Assembly: GCA_017979445.1 (NCBI GenBank)
Contig: CM030710.1
Span: 11,828,248 to 11,892,247 of the forward strand
From: Akebia trifoliata
Taxonomy: Eukaryota; Streptophyta; Magnoliopsida; Ranunculales; Lardizabalaceae
Reading direction: 5' to 3'
Length of the DNA: 64,000 bases
In this document: positions 21,840 through 32,671 of the stretch, in pieces
Position numbering within the stretch: the first letter of the stretch is position 1
Layout of the letters: the number at the start of each line of letters is the position of its first letter
Notes under the pieces: generated by a model
Seen by the model: the letters and a program-made list of their open reading frames with translations, nothing else
Database searches by the model: none
What the model was told of the DNA's origin: nothing
Program-made: the position numbers and the translations under genes

Positions 21840-22760
21840 TCCTATTTGAAATTCTTTTTTAGAGTTCGAAAAAAGTTTGAGTATCGTTTATCGGACCCGA
21901 ACCTATTGTAGCCACGCTTCTCGGACTAAAGATCTTAAATAATCCTGTTAATTTAATATGATTCAAAAAAAGCTGGAGTTTCGTTTCTCTGACTCTGGCT
22001 AAGGTTTACAGGAACTTAAACAATCCTATTAAAATTGGAGTCTCGTTTCTCGGACTCGAACTAAGGTTTATAGGCACTTCAAAAAACCCATTCATTCTAT
22101 GATTCAAAAAGTTGGAGTCTCGCTTCTCGGACTCAAACCTAGGTTTGTAGGTACTTCAAAAAACCTACTTATTCTATGATTCAAAAAGTTGGATTCTCGT
22201 TTCTCGAACTCGCACTTAGGTTTGTAGGCACTTCAAAAAACCTATTCATTCTATGATTCAAAAAGTTTGAGTCTCATTTCTCAGACTCGTACTTAGGTTT
22301 GTAAGCACTTCAAAAAGCCTACTCATTCTATGATTCATAAAGTTGGAGTCTCGTTTCTCGAACTCGCACTTAAGTTTGTAGGCACTTCAAAAAGCCTACT
22401 CATTCTATGATTTAAAAAGTTGGAGTCTTATTTCTCGGACTCGAAATTAGATTTATAGGCACTTCAAAAAGCCTACTCATTTTATGATTCAACGAGTTAG
22501 AGTCTTGTTTCTCGGACTCGCACTTAGGTTTGTAAGCACTTCAAAAAGTCTACTCATTCTATGATTCAACAAGTTGGAGTCTCGTTTCTCGGACTCAAAT
22601 TTAGGTTTGTAGGCACTTCAAAAAATCTAATCATTTTATGATTCAAAATATTGGAGTCTCGTTTCTCGAACTCGAACTTACTAAGTCACGTTTCTCGGGC
22701 TTAGATTTATAGGAACTTAAACAATCCTATTAATTCATTATATGATTTAAAATTGAGCTC
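21840..22760 (-). repeat. 77-bp tandem array (copy D), about eleven units
   Basis: Same family as 17350-18085. Units near 22038, 22115, 22192, 22268, 22345, 22422, 22499, 22576 and 22653 follow at 76-77 bp. The unit near 22143 reads TAGGT-10 nt-ACCTA where most units have TAGGC/GCCTA, so both arms differ together. Confidence 0.9.
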
Positions 22761-24390
22761 AAAGTTTGAAAGATCGGGCCTTTATAGACTTATCATGCAT
22801 CTGGATTCATAATTATCATTGGACTTCATCGGATTTTTAAGTAAGATTTTTCTTGTTATCATGTGATTACGGACAAAACTTTGGAATTAAATGACTTTCA
22901 AAAATGCCCCTAGTTTCAAGGTTGGCTTTAATTGGAACTTGACTATGAGACTGATTGAATGGATTACGCGTGAAAATTTTGGACTCCGATGTAGGACAGA
23001 TAGAAGAACTCACATTCCTTTAAATTTAAGACTCTTAAGATTATCATATGAACAATAAAGGATTGATCATTTTCTTTCGAATTTCTTTTGAAAAATGTTT
23101 GAACTGGACTTAAAAAAATCTTGATAAATATTAGAATAGAAAATATTTCTCTTCAAAGTGGTTGATGATTCTACAACTTCCATTGGCGAACACTTGAACA
23201 AGTAACTCCTAAATATTCTACAATGTTCAAAATGACTTCTGATTTTTTTGACTTCAACATTATCTTCGTCAGATGTGGGCTCTTGGCTGAAAAATGAATA
23301 TTGTGGCTAGAATGATTCTACATTTTCTAGTTTCTGCACAAGTTTCCTTCTGAATTTTTCTTCTTGATGGGACCTTTCTTCGCATTTGATGATGCCCTAA
23401 TTTTTGCTTAGGTTGCCTTTCTAGGTTTTCAACCTAGCGGGTTTTTCTTTCCTTCTTCTAAAGATACCTTGATTTTTGCCTAGGTCACTTTTTTCAAGTT
23501 TTCAACCTAGGAGGCTTTTTTCATGGTTAAGCCCTAACTTTTGTTTAAGTCACCTTTTCGAGTTTTCGATTTAGCGGGCTTCTCTTTTTCTCTCAATGAT
23601 CTTGAATATTCAACTCGATAGCTTCTTGGTTCCCTACACCTTAACCTAGTCAATTAACATTCACGAGGACTTAATGGGTGGGCTTAAGACATGGTTTAAA
23701 AAGAAAGGATAAAAGGCTCGACTTCCCAAAATGCCCCTAGTATAATATTTTCTTTTTTTTTTGTCATTATTTTCGGTATATTCTTTTGACTCTTTTTTTC
23801 TAATGCCCCTAGTTTGGCATTCTTTTTTTTTTGCTATTTTTTTTAATGCCCCTAGTTTGACATTTTTTTCTTTTGAACCTTTCAATAAGGGATTTTCCTT
23901 TTGGATGACACTTTTCTTAAGAGAATATATTTTTTTTGCATGATCGGACTTGAAGTAACTTCTCAGGTTGCCTACGTACCCCAAATATATTTATTTATAC
24001 TAAGATTCCCTCCCAAGGTTTACAAAAAAGAGGCTATTGATTTTTTAAAGGCTAAGAGAGGCTAAAGAAAGTTATCTTTTTTTTTTTAGTAAGATAGGAA
24101 AATAGTTCGACCAAAGAAGGCCTCCTTTGGTGAATGCTACTCGACTTGATCAAAGTTTCAGGAATTTGATATCTGGATTGCTCTGTCAAGTAAGGTCTTC
24201 TTTTGAGAATAAATATTCTTCAATTTTCTTTTGTGAAATCAAGTATGATCAAGTTTTCTGACATTCAACTCTTCTAAAACTTAAAGAAAATATTTTATTC
24301 TCTTATGAATGAAAACTCTCTTCTTTTGAGTGAAAAACATGGTAGATCCACTTTTAGGTCTTAGCGTCTTTGTCGATGCTTTCAGCTATA
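22761..24390 (-). other. 3' UTR of Tat copy D
   Basis: No gene; collinear with 18086-19842. A 107-codon frame at 23661-23984 is Lys/Glu-rich low-complexity and not supported. The stretch at 23900-24000 carries GAAGTAACTTC and the ACGTA word conserved in all Tat copies here. Confidence 0.6.
23409..23590 (-). repeat. Hairpin repeat module in the 3' UTR (copy D)
   Basis: Three units. The first pairs TAGGTTG (23409-23415) with CAACCTA (23430-23436), the second CCTAGGT (23479-23485) with ACCTAGG (23505-23511), and the third is weaker (TAAGTC/GATTTA). The stems differ from those in A and E (TAGAT/ATCTA, TAAGT/ACTTA) but stay complementary. Confidence 0.7.
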
Positions 24391-24600
24391 TCATTTTTGA
24401 CGATCTTTGACTTTGAAGTCTGCCTTCAATTTTATGCCTTGATTTATTTGGGTGAAATCCATCAATATATCGTCATGAGACCATGAAGGAACATTGTTGA
24501 ATTTCTCAAGTAAGTTCATTATTTTCTTATATTCCTCTGAAGATAATGTTATACCAATTTGCACTTCTTGAGTGTACTTTTTAATTTCAATATTTATCAA
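24391..24600 (-). pseudogene. Pre-RT fragment of Tat pol (copy D)
   Basis: The 69-codon frame reads LSSEEYKKIMNLLEKFNNVP then SWSHDDILMD. It is homologous to 19843-20025 (E) and to the start of RT in copy A. It is followed by 3' UTR, so the deletion removed RT to integrase. Confidence 0.6.
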
Positions 24601-25149
24601 GTTTGATTAATGAGCTTTAAGTCATTTCTCATGTTAGATTTTATGTTCACATGATTATTGCACACATGATAATCAAAAGTTTATTTATTTATTAAAATAA
24701 AAAAGGAATATAGGCTAACAAACCTGACTAAAGTCCAAAATTAAAGATGACTAACTAAATTTAAAGACTAACGCAACTGAAGCTAAAAAAAACTAAGAAG
24801 ACTTAAAAAGATGATATTATTCTGAATGGAGGGACACAATTCTAGAGTCTATGCTACTTCGATTATCTTCGATGGATGACTTAAACTTGTTTATTTTTAC
24901 TATATTTTCATATTCAGATTTAAGCCTGTCATATGCTGGACAACCCGTAGCTTCAATAATCGCCCGTTGCTTCAATAATCGTTTTGTTCTTTAGTTCTAG
25001 TACTGCCTTGGGGTAGATATGCTCATCTCGGCATGATGGGGGTACACTGTTAGAATCGACTGAATGAATGAAGGAAATTGGGTCAATCGACTCAGATTTG
25101 AATTGGGATATCAAATTCAAAGTAGGGTGAGGTTGATTTTAAAAGGTAG
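24601..25149 (-). other. Linker of copy D without a gene
   Basis: AT-rich, no coding motif. A direct duplication of about 18 bp (CGATTATTGAAGC...ACGGG) lies near 24945-24985. Part is collinear with 20026-20330. Confidence 0.4.
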
Positions 25150-26065
25150 GTAAATGATTAGTTTTAACATTGGATGCGGTAGGAGCGGGTATGGCGACCT
25201 TTCCTTATTTAATCAAGTCTTGAATAACATGCCAGAGAGTAATACACCTGTTAAGAACATGACCAGACATCTGATGGAATTCACAGAATTATTCATTATT
25301 CATGTTTGAAGGAAGAGGATTAGGCAAAGGTTGAAGTTGTAAAGGCGTCAACAATCCCCTTTTCATCAATTTTTTATAAGCAACACTAAGGGACATTCCA
25401 AAATTGGCAAATTGTCCCCTAGGCTTGGCTTGTGAAGGCTGAGTAGCTTGAGAAGATAGTGCGAAGGAGGTGTTGGCCACTTATAAGGAATTGACATTAG
25501 GTTTGAAATGTTTGGGTTTTGACTTAGACGGGTTACCAAAAAGTCCCGAAGAGTAAGCATCCTCAACTTGATTTCCAGCCTCAATGAGGGATTGAAAAGT
25601 GGAAAGGTACTAAGGCATCAAGTACTTCGCATAATTTGGAGTGATATTCCTAAGGATGATCTTAACTTATTTTTTATCTTAAGGTCGGTCCCACAATTGA
25701 GCGGCTTTAACTCTCCATCTAGAAATGAACTCAGTGAAAGTTTTCCCGGGTTTCTATTTAATAGTTTCTAGGTCTCTTCTTGTGAGTTCAATATCCGTGT
25801 TGAATGAATACCAACCAATAAACTCCTTCATCAATTCAAGCCATGTTCTTACTCGAAATGAATCCAATGACATTAGTCAGTATAGGGCATGACCTGTAAG
25901 GGTTCTTTGAAAAAGTTGTGCCATCTGTTCTTCACTCAAACCCTGAGATTGCGTGATGCTAACATATACTTTCAAGTGAGTCCTAGTGCATCCAATCCCA
26001 TCAAACTTCTCCATGTTTGGCATTGTGAATTTCTCTGGAAGACGGACCACAAAAAATAATTTCAT
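25150..26065 (-). pseudogene. gag: Tat gag fragment (copy D)
   Basis: The capsid part starts at 26065 with LPEKFTMPNMEKFDGIGCTR and continues with THLKVYVSITQSQGLSEEQM and AQLFQRTLTGHALY. The middle, 25870-25480, is broken by stops and frame changes. The nucleocapsid end at about 25285-25150 reads FCEFHQMSGHVLNRCITLWH, a Cys-x2-His-x4-His-x4-Cys arrangement. The N-terminal segment found in A (5625-5968) and C is absent because the copy is cut at its 5' end. Confidence 0.75.
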
Positions 26066-26101
26066 TGCCCCTAATCCAAGAGTAAGATCATTTTCGTAAT
26101 T

Positions 26102-26528
26102 GGCGTGAAATGATTGTGAACACTTATGAGAGGTATTTTCGTAATTTTGTCAAATTTGGTGAAAATTGGCGAAATAGTTTATTTGATTTTATTTTGTTAT
26201 TTTATGTATTTGAATGAGTTTTCCTAAGCGTAAGGGGGGCTCTAAGGTTGTTTTGATATTAAGGGTATTTTGGTAATTTGATCATTTTTTAATGATTTTT
26301 ATCGTAAAGCTTCTTTTTGTCTGCAAGATGATTTTTATATTTTTGAGGTTATATTTTTCTAGCTTAGCGTGATTTCTACAATTTTGTTAATTTGAAATAC
26401 CTTATCCGAATTTCTAAAACATATTTATTAACAAATAAAGCATTGGAATAATCATCCATCATTGGGAATCGTCGCGATCGGGTTGACGAGTTAATTTATC
26501 AGGCGAATGCAAAAATTGGGTGCCTACA
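26102..26528 (-). mobile_element. Truncated 3' LTR of Tat copy C
   Basis: On the minus strand it begins TGTAGGCACC at 26528 and matches the first 430 bp or so of the 5' LTR at 46855-46430. It breaks off at about 26102 against copy D. Promoter and U5 are missing. Confidence 0.8.
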
Positions 26529-26961
26529 GATGTCCCTCTTTGGCAGAGGGTTGAACCAAACTAGATAGCAAATCTATTTTGGTAGATAGTGCGATATCCA
26601 AATGCCAAAGCTAATGACAGTTCATTTTGTAGCCTGATTTAGCAATTTGTCGGGACGTTCGAATCCTTGAGGGTAAAGCTCTCCCCGAACTAAAAAATGT
26701 CAAGTCCTTGAGCGAGAGCTCTCACTAGCGGCATCAGATCCTTAAATTTTAGAAAATTCTTCCTGACTAATGCAAAAGTACACGTGTATGCATTGGTGTG
26801 ATGCTAATTTTGAAAAAGTGGGCTTCTATTTTGTGTATTCATGAAAAGAATTGAGTAAGGTGATTAAGCAAAACATGAAATCTAGGCAAAACCTGAGAAA
26901 AATTTTGAGTTTGAACAAAAAAAATAAGATTTGAGTAAAATTCGAGCAAAAGTTGAATGTC
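26529..26961 (-). other. Polypurine tract and conserved 3' UTR end (copy C)
   Basis: On the minus strand the tract reads CTCTGCCAAAGAGGGACATC (26529-26548) directly before the LTR. The adjoining 230 bp match 14230-14440 of A. Confidence 0.8.
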
Positions 26962-28115
26962 TTACTTTACCTGCCCAAGGTAAAAGAGTAATGAAATGTT
27001 TTTTTGCGGAGTCCTACTCTACCTACTTAGGGTGATAGAGTAATGAACTAATTTTTTGGGAGTCTTACTCTACCTACTTAGGGTGATAGAGTAATGAACT
27101 AATTTTTTGAGGAGTCCTACTCTACCTACTCGGAGTAAAAGAGTAATGAACTAAGTTTTTTTGAGAATCCTACTCTACCTGCCCAGGGTGAAAGAGTAAT
27201 GAACTAATCTTTTGAGGAGTCCTACTCTACCTACTCAGAGTGAAAGAGTAATGAACTAAGCTTTTTAGGGAGTCCTACTCTACCTACTCAGGGTGAAAGA
27301 GTAATGAACTAAGCTTTTTTGGGAGTCCTACTCTACCTACTCATAGTGAAAGAGTAATGAACTAAGTTTATTTGGGAGTCCTACTCTACCTACTCAGGGT
27401 GAAAGAGTAATGAACTTATTTTTTGAGGAGTCCTACTCTTCCTACTCAGAGTGAAAGAGTAATGAACTAAGCTTTTTAGGGAGTCCTACTCTACCTACTC
27501 AGGGTGAAAGAGTACTGAACTAAGCTTTTTTGGGAGTCCTACTCTACCTACTTATAGTGAAAGAGTAATGAACTAAGCTTTTTTGGGAGTCCTACTCTAC
27601 CTACTCATAGTGAAAGAGTAATGAACTAAGTTTATTTGGGAGTCCTACTCTACCTACTCAGGGTGAAAGAGTAATGAACTTATTTTTTGAGGAGTCCTAC
27701 TCTACCTACTCAGAGTGAAAGAGTAATGAACTAAGCTTTTTAGGGAGTCCTACTCTACCTACTCAGGGTGAAAGAGTAATGAACTAAGCTTTTTTGGGAG
27801 TCCTACTCTACCTACTCATAGTGAAAGAGTAATGAACTAAGTTTATTTGGGAGTCCTACTCTACCTACTCGAGGTGAAAGAGTAATGAACTAAGTTTTTT
27901 TGGGAGTCCTACTCTACCTACTCAGGGTGAAAGAGTAATGAACTTATTTTTTGAGGAGTCCTACTCTACCTACTCGGGGTGAAAAAGTAATGAACTAATT
28001 TTCTGGAGTACTACTCTACCTACTCGGGGTGAAAGAGTATTGAACTAATTTTCTAGTAGTCCTACTCTACCTACTCAGGGTGAAAGAGTATTGAACTAAT
28101 TTTCTAGGGGAAACA
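26962..28115 (-). repeat. 53-bp tandem array (copy C), about 22 units
   Basis: Units repeat every 53 bp (27272, 27325, 27378; range 50-54). Each contains TACTCT and AGAGTA as arms of a stem with an inner ACC/GGT pair. Variant units recur in blocks: CTTTTTAGGG at 27261, 27472 and 27736, and TTTATTTGGG at 27367, 27631 and 27842, spaced 211 or 264 bp (four or five units). There is no sequence similarity to the 33/34-bp or 77-bp families. Confidence 0.95.
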
Positions 28116-29599
28116 AACAGGGCATTAACATCGCATTTGATTTTTTTTCTTTTAAAAAGAAGCAAAGAATTGGATTTTATGAATGTCCGGTCAACATTTT
28201 AACTTGCTTTTGAACCTCAGGGGTTTTCAACAAATTGCTATCAAGAGGGTAATCTTTTAATTTAGTGTTAACCTTGTCCTTTGGAGTTGATTAAACTTCA
28301 GAACAAAATACCCCTAGTTTGATAGAAAACATTGCACTAGGAATAGTTGAACTCAGTTTGAAAAAAATCGCCCTTAGTGTAAAGGGAAAAACTACATACT
28401 TTAGAAAAGGAAAATGCCCCTTGTTTTGAAGATTTAAAATCTTTGATTATTGTAAGCGCAATAAAGATTTAACTTTTAACTTTGCCTTTTTATATTGAAG
28501 ATTTCAAGTCTGGCTCAAAGAAATATTAAGAAATTGGAACAAAATATTTATTTTTGAAATTCATCATAGAATCTATTTTTTTCCCCTGTCGGTTCACTTA
28601 GGGACATGAAGCTCTTAGATCAATCATAAACGAGATACTTGTATCCATTGGGTCTATATTTGTTTAAAACTGGATATTGAAACTTGATCATTCGGACATT
28701 TAATGTTTTAGCTCGGACCGCCTTTTAGCTTTTTAATTCCTTGGATTTTTTTTCTGTTGCTCTAATTTTTGCCTAGATTGTTTTTTCTAGAAGCTTATAT
28801 TTTTATTTTTTCTCAGATCATTGCCAAAGTCGTCTTTTTGGATTTTCAACCTTGCGAGCTTACCTTAATTTTTGTTTAAGTCGTCCTTTTGGGTTTTCAG
28901 CCTAGTAAGGCCCATTTTTTTTTCTTCTTTTCTTTTTCTTCCTTTATGAACTTCTGGAATTACTGTTTGATCATGCTTTACTACCTTCTTTAACTTTTTC
29001 ACACGATACTTAAAAGGACTTTCATGGTTAAGCTTAGGATTGGGTATAAAAAGAAAGGAATTTTGAGGCTCAAAAATCTCAATGCCCCTTGTGTGACATT
29101 TTCTCTTAAATTTTTTCTTTTCTTTTAAATTTTTTTTCCCATTTTGACAATATTTCTCTTTTGAATTTTATTTGTGGGAGAAATTTTTTATTTTATATTT
29201 TTGATGTGGTCGGGCCTGAAGTAACTTCTCAAGTTGCCTACGTACCCTAGAATTTTGGGATCAGACCAAAACGTAGCTCGAATTCTTCCCTCCCCTAAGT
29301 TAGGTGATCGGGTTAAGAAAGAAAAATGCATCATTTTTTTTAAAAACTACAAAGGGTTGAGAAAGGAGATATTGAACTGGGTAGCAGGAAAATTGATTAG
29401 GCCAAAGATGGTCTCTTTAAATGTAGTACCGCTTGATCTGATCAAGGTTGGTTGACTCTAGTAGTTCAATTCTATCATGATCTTGAAGTTTGACATTTTT
29501 TTTTCAAGCAGTATTTTCTTAAAGGATGAATCTCTCCAATTGAATTTAGACTTCTTCCTATGGTTGAGGGCGAGTGCTTAATTTTCTTTGAAGTCTGAT
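28116..29599 (-). other. 3' UTR of Tat copy C
   Basis: No gene. It is collinear with 12300-13560 of copy A read on the opposite strand. Poly-T runs and weak hairpin-module units (about 28745-28915, for example CTAGA/TCTAG) are present. The conserved ACGTA word lies at about 29240. Confidence 0.6.
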
Positions 29600-29935
29600 A
29601 GTTAAATCCTTGACTTGTAAGTAGAGAACTTTGATTTTCTTGTCAAACGTGTGAGTGACTCTTCTTTGATGAGTTTGCATGTGGTATAGAACTCTAAGAT
29701 GTTTTTCTTCAATCAAGTTTAGTTCTTTGTACTCTTGACGAATCTAATCTACTTCTAACAATTGACTTTCCTTTCATATCATATAACAACGAGCATTATA
29801 GCTTCTGTAGAAGATCGAGTCATACTAATGGTGCAAAATATAATTTCTTATACGAATCTCAATGTGACTGAAACCTCTTTTATGATGATAGTTTCAAGAT
29901 CTTTGTTGGCTACTTTAATTTCTCCATTGGTCTTT
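29600..29935 (-). pseudogene. C-terminal integrase remnant (copy C)
   Basis: On the minus strand the sequence around 29930 translates to TNGEIKVANKDLETII, matching TNGAVEAANKNLKTII of copy A, and around 29660 to a relic of FDKKIKARHLQVGDL. It covers the catalytic Glu helix (Glu replaced: EIK for AVE) and the SH3-like region. RT, RNase H and the N-terminal integrase are missing upstream. Confidence 0.65.
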
Positions 29936-30300
29936 TTCTAAGAGCTCTAATATGTTGAGAAGTACAATATTGATATATTTTGTAACTTTTCATCTGATTA
30001 TGTGAGTCCATTTTGTGGTGTTCCCATAGGATGAGTATATATTTCGTGTTGAGCAACACCCAAACTTAATCAACATACTCTCATAGGACCACACAAGTAA
30101 GTCTTTTGAATTTTCTGAATTAATTCATCATCTCTTTGTGTTCCTTGGGGATAAGTCAGTTTCAACCTGAATTTCTTAGGAATTATTTTTGTTCTGAGGT
30201 CAATGACCTTTGCTTCCTCGAGCAAGACATTTATCTTCTCATTCAAGAGGGGGTTCATTATTAGAGGAATTTCTCCTTGAAGCTGGTTTATTAGTTAATT
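29936..30300 (-). pseudogene. Pre-RT fragment of Tat pol (copy C)
   Basis: The 62-codon frame (30258-30070) reads LLEEAKVIDLRTKIIPKKFR, homologous to VKVINLGTKKSPQKIRIG at the end of the protease-RT linker of copy A. A further 100 bp can be aligned to the first RT codons (GINTDIVQHRIS region), then a large deletion leads into integrase. Confidence 0.6.
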
Positions 30301-30719
30301 CGCTAATGCGCTCAAGGTATTCAAAAATTTTCCTTTATTCAATTAAATTCAGATAGGGTGACTGACACCATTGCAGACTCGACAAACTAACTTGACCAAT
30401 AAAAGATAAAAAAAAGACTTGATTATTGAATTGATAAAAAAACTGGACTCCAGACTCATGAAAAAACTAGAAACAATTACCCACAATGGATTTGATTACA
30501 GACTGAGAACTTGGGACACCGTTTCCAAGTAGTAGAACTGAGTCTTCTTCCTAAGAATCTTTGCCTAGTTCAAACTTACTTCTTCTTCCTTGGCCAAGGC
30601 TGTATTTGTGGTGAAAAACTGATTAGGGACCGTCACTCTAATAAGAGAGGGCTGGGAGGCTTATGATTGACTAAGCGGATGAGAAGGATTGAGTCAAACG
30701 AGAGTTGAGTATTGGATAC
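30301..30719 (-). other. Linker of copy C without a gene
   Basis: AT-rich, with loose similarity to 20041-20330 (E) and 24581-24850 (D). I see no coding signal. Its presence in C, D and E but not as such in A suggests that it is part of a shared deleted form. Confidence 0.4.
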
Positions 30720-32125
30720 CATGTTCAAAGTCTGAGGATATTGGTAAGTGGGTAGAGGATTGGTTGTAACATTTGGCTGCTCAGGAGCAGGGACAGTAAT
30801 TCTTTTGGTGTCAATGAGGTCTTGTACCGTGTGACAAAGAGCGACGTAACGATCAGTAAGATGACCTGGATTTTAGTGAAACTCACAAAATAGGTTTGGA
30901 TTGTGAAAAGTGAAGAGTAGATTTGGTAAAGGTCAAGGTTGGAGAGGTACAACAAGCCCTTTACTTAATAGTTTCTGAAAGACAATGCTCAAAGGCATTC
31001 CAAGATTGGTAAATTTCCTGTGTGGTCAAAGTTGATTAGGGTTAACTTGGTTACTATGTAGGATAGTAGATTGGACGGATGTATTAGACGTATTGGTTTT
31101 ATAGGCGTGATCAGTGCTATATTTGAAATTGGTGAAAAGCTTTTTGAGCTTGTAATCAAAAGGATTGGAAAAGACTCCAGAAGCGAAAGCATCTTCCACT
31201 TGACTACCGACTTGCAACAGAGACTCGAATGTAAGAAGGTATTGGGAGACTAGATGTCGGGCATACCCTTGCGAGAGATTTTTTAAGATAATAGCCACTT
31301 GTTCTTTCTTTGAAGGTCTATCCCACATTTGTGCAGCCTTGCCCTTCCAACGACCGATGAAGTCATTAAATGTTTCCCCATTCTTCTGTTTAGTTAACTC
31401 AAAATCCCTTCTTGAAGTTTCAATTTTGATACTATATTTGTATTGGTGCTAGAAAGCCTTTGACATATTCTCCCATGTACCTACTATAGCTGGATCTTGA
31501 GACATCAGTCATAGTAGAACTGATCTTGTAGAGTCCGCTGAAATAGCAATGTCATCTGTTCATTACTGAGCCCCATAGTGCGCATGTTAGTAACATACAC
31601 CTTGAGATGCGTTTTTGCATAACCTACCTCACTGAACTTGTCCATTTCAAGCATCACAAATTTCTCTTGCAAATGGATTTCACGGACATGATTCAAAGCT
31701 TCAATGCATGCTACAATTTCATTGATACCCTTTATATTCTTTAGGGCTGACTCCAACTGAGATATTCTGTTTGCTAACGCTGGATTTTCATCAAAATGTT
31801 CTTCATCCCCGTCAAGTTCAAAGACCTCATATGCACGTCTCGTTGCATTTTCTTCTACCCTTTTTCCTTTTGGATCGTCAAGGGGATTGCCTATTGATTC
31901 TGAAATCTGTTATAAGGCTTCTACCTTGCTTTTTATATTGTTTATATTAGTGGCAAAAACTGCCAAAATGTTATGGATCTCTGCAAGCTCAAATTCTGAA
32001 GCTATTTTCAACTGTTTACTTGGTACTGATATTCGTTCTAATCGACTAGACTTACGACTCCAACTAGGAGATGGACACTTGAGTTTGGATGCAATGATAA
32101 CCTTGAAATCCCATCAAAAGTGAAG
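30720..32125 (-). pseudogene. gag: Tat gag (copy C), broken
   Basis: It is collinear with gag of copy A over its full length. The N-terminal piece (32125-31760) matches 5625-5968. The capsid piece 31756-31505 reads FSEVGYAKTHLKVYVTNMR then MGLSNEQMTLLFQRTLQ. The piece at 31328-31026 has WDRPSKKEQVAIILKNLSQG and YLLTFESLLQVGSQVEDAF. The nucleocapsid end near 30890-30760 has FCEFH, a stop, then NPGHLTDRYVALCH, in which the last Cys is Tyr. Several stops and frame changes make it non-functional. It is directly preceded by non-coding sequence, with no mobile-domain-like ORF. Confidence 0.8.
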
Positions 32126-32671
32126 TAGGCCCTTAGCAATTAGAAATAGAGGTCCCTCTTGATAGCATTGGTTAAGTTAACCCCTAGATTTAAAACTCTA
32201 ACCGATGCAATATTCCGATAAAAAAAAAAAACATTACATGAAAGTGATTTACCGATCGATCATGAATCTTATATAATTTTGAATCATGATTAAGGGTTGG
32301 ACGATTTTCTAAAAGTAAGATCCAGATTGCACTAGTCAATACATGAAGATGATTTATCGAATCCAATTTTGTGAAATATTCGATCCATTGAATTAAACTA
32401 GCCAATACAAGGTGATTGGGACTATGTACCCAATTGAGTTTGGACCGGTTCGATCCAATGGATCCGAATGTTCTTGAATCACTTCTTCTAATATTTTTAA
32501 GTCAATTAGTTTAATTGTTCCATGTGTTGATCCTAAGATCTATTTCCCAATTGGGTTAATTAGTTTAATTTGATATTGATCGGCATATCTCATCAGTTGA
32601 GTCTACTGGATTGGACTGATATTGCGAGTTCGATTGGAGCAATGTGGACCAGTCTACCCACTTACCTCTTG
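32126..32671 (-). other. Spacer between leader block and gag (copy C)
   Basis: No gene. In copy A this interval is about 1.76 kb and holds the PMD-like ORF; here it is about 0.55 kb and has none. 32440-32670 is similar to 20580-20800 of copy E. Confidence 0.5.

Larger units (their letters stand above)
21789..26101 (-). mobile_element. Internally deleted Tat copy D
   Basis: On the minus strand: gag (26065-25150), a linker, pre-RT fragment (24600-24391), 3' UTR and a 77-bp array. The polypurine tract and 3' LTR are gone, replaced by the leader of copy E at about 21788. The 5' part is cut at about 26066-26101, next to the truncated 3' LTR of copy C. Protease, RT, RNase H and integrase are absent. 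Confidence 0.75.

Noticed and set aside
26962..28115. CRISPR-like regular repeats
   Set aside because: There are no unique spacers; the whole 53-bp unit is repeated, and the context is a plant retrotransposon. The same applies to the 34-bp and 77-bp arrays.
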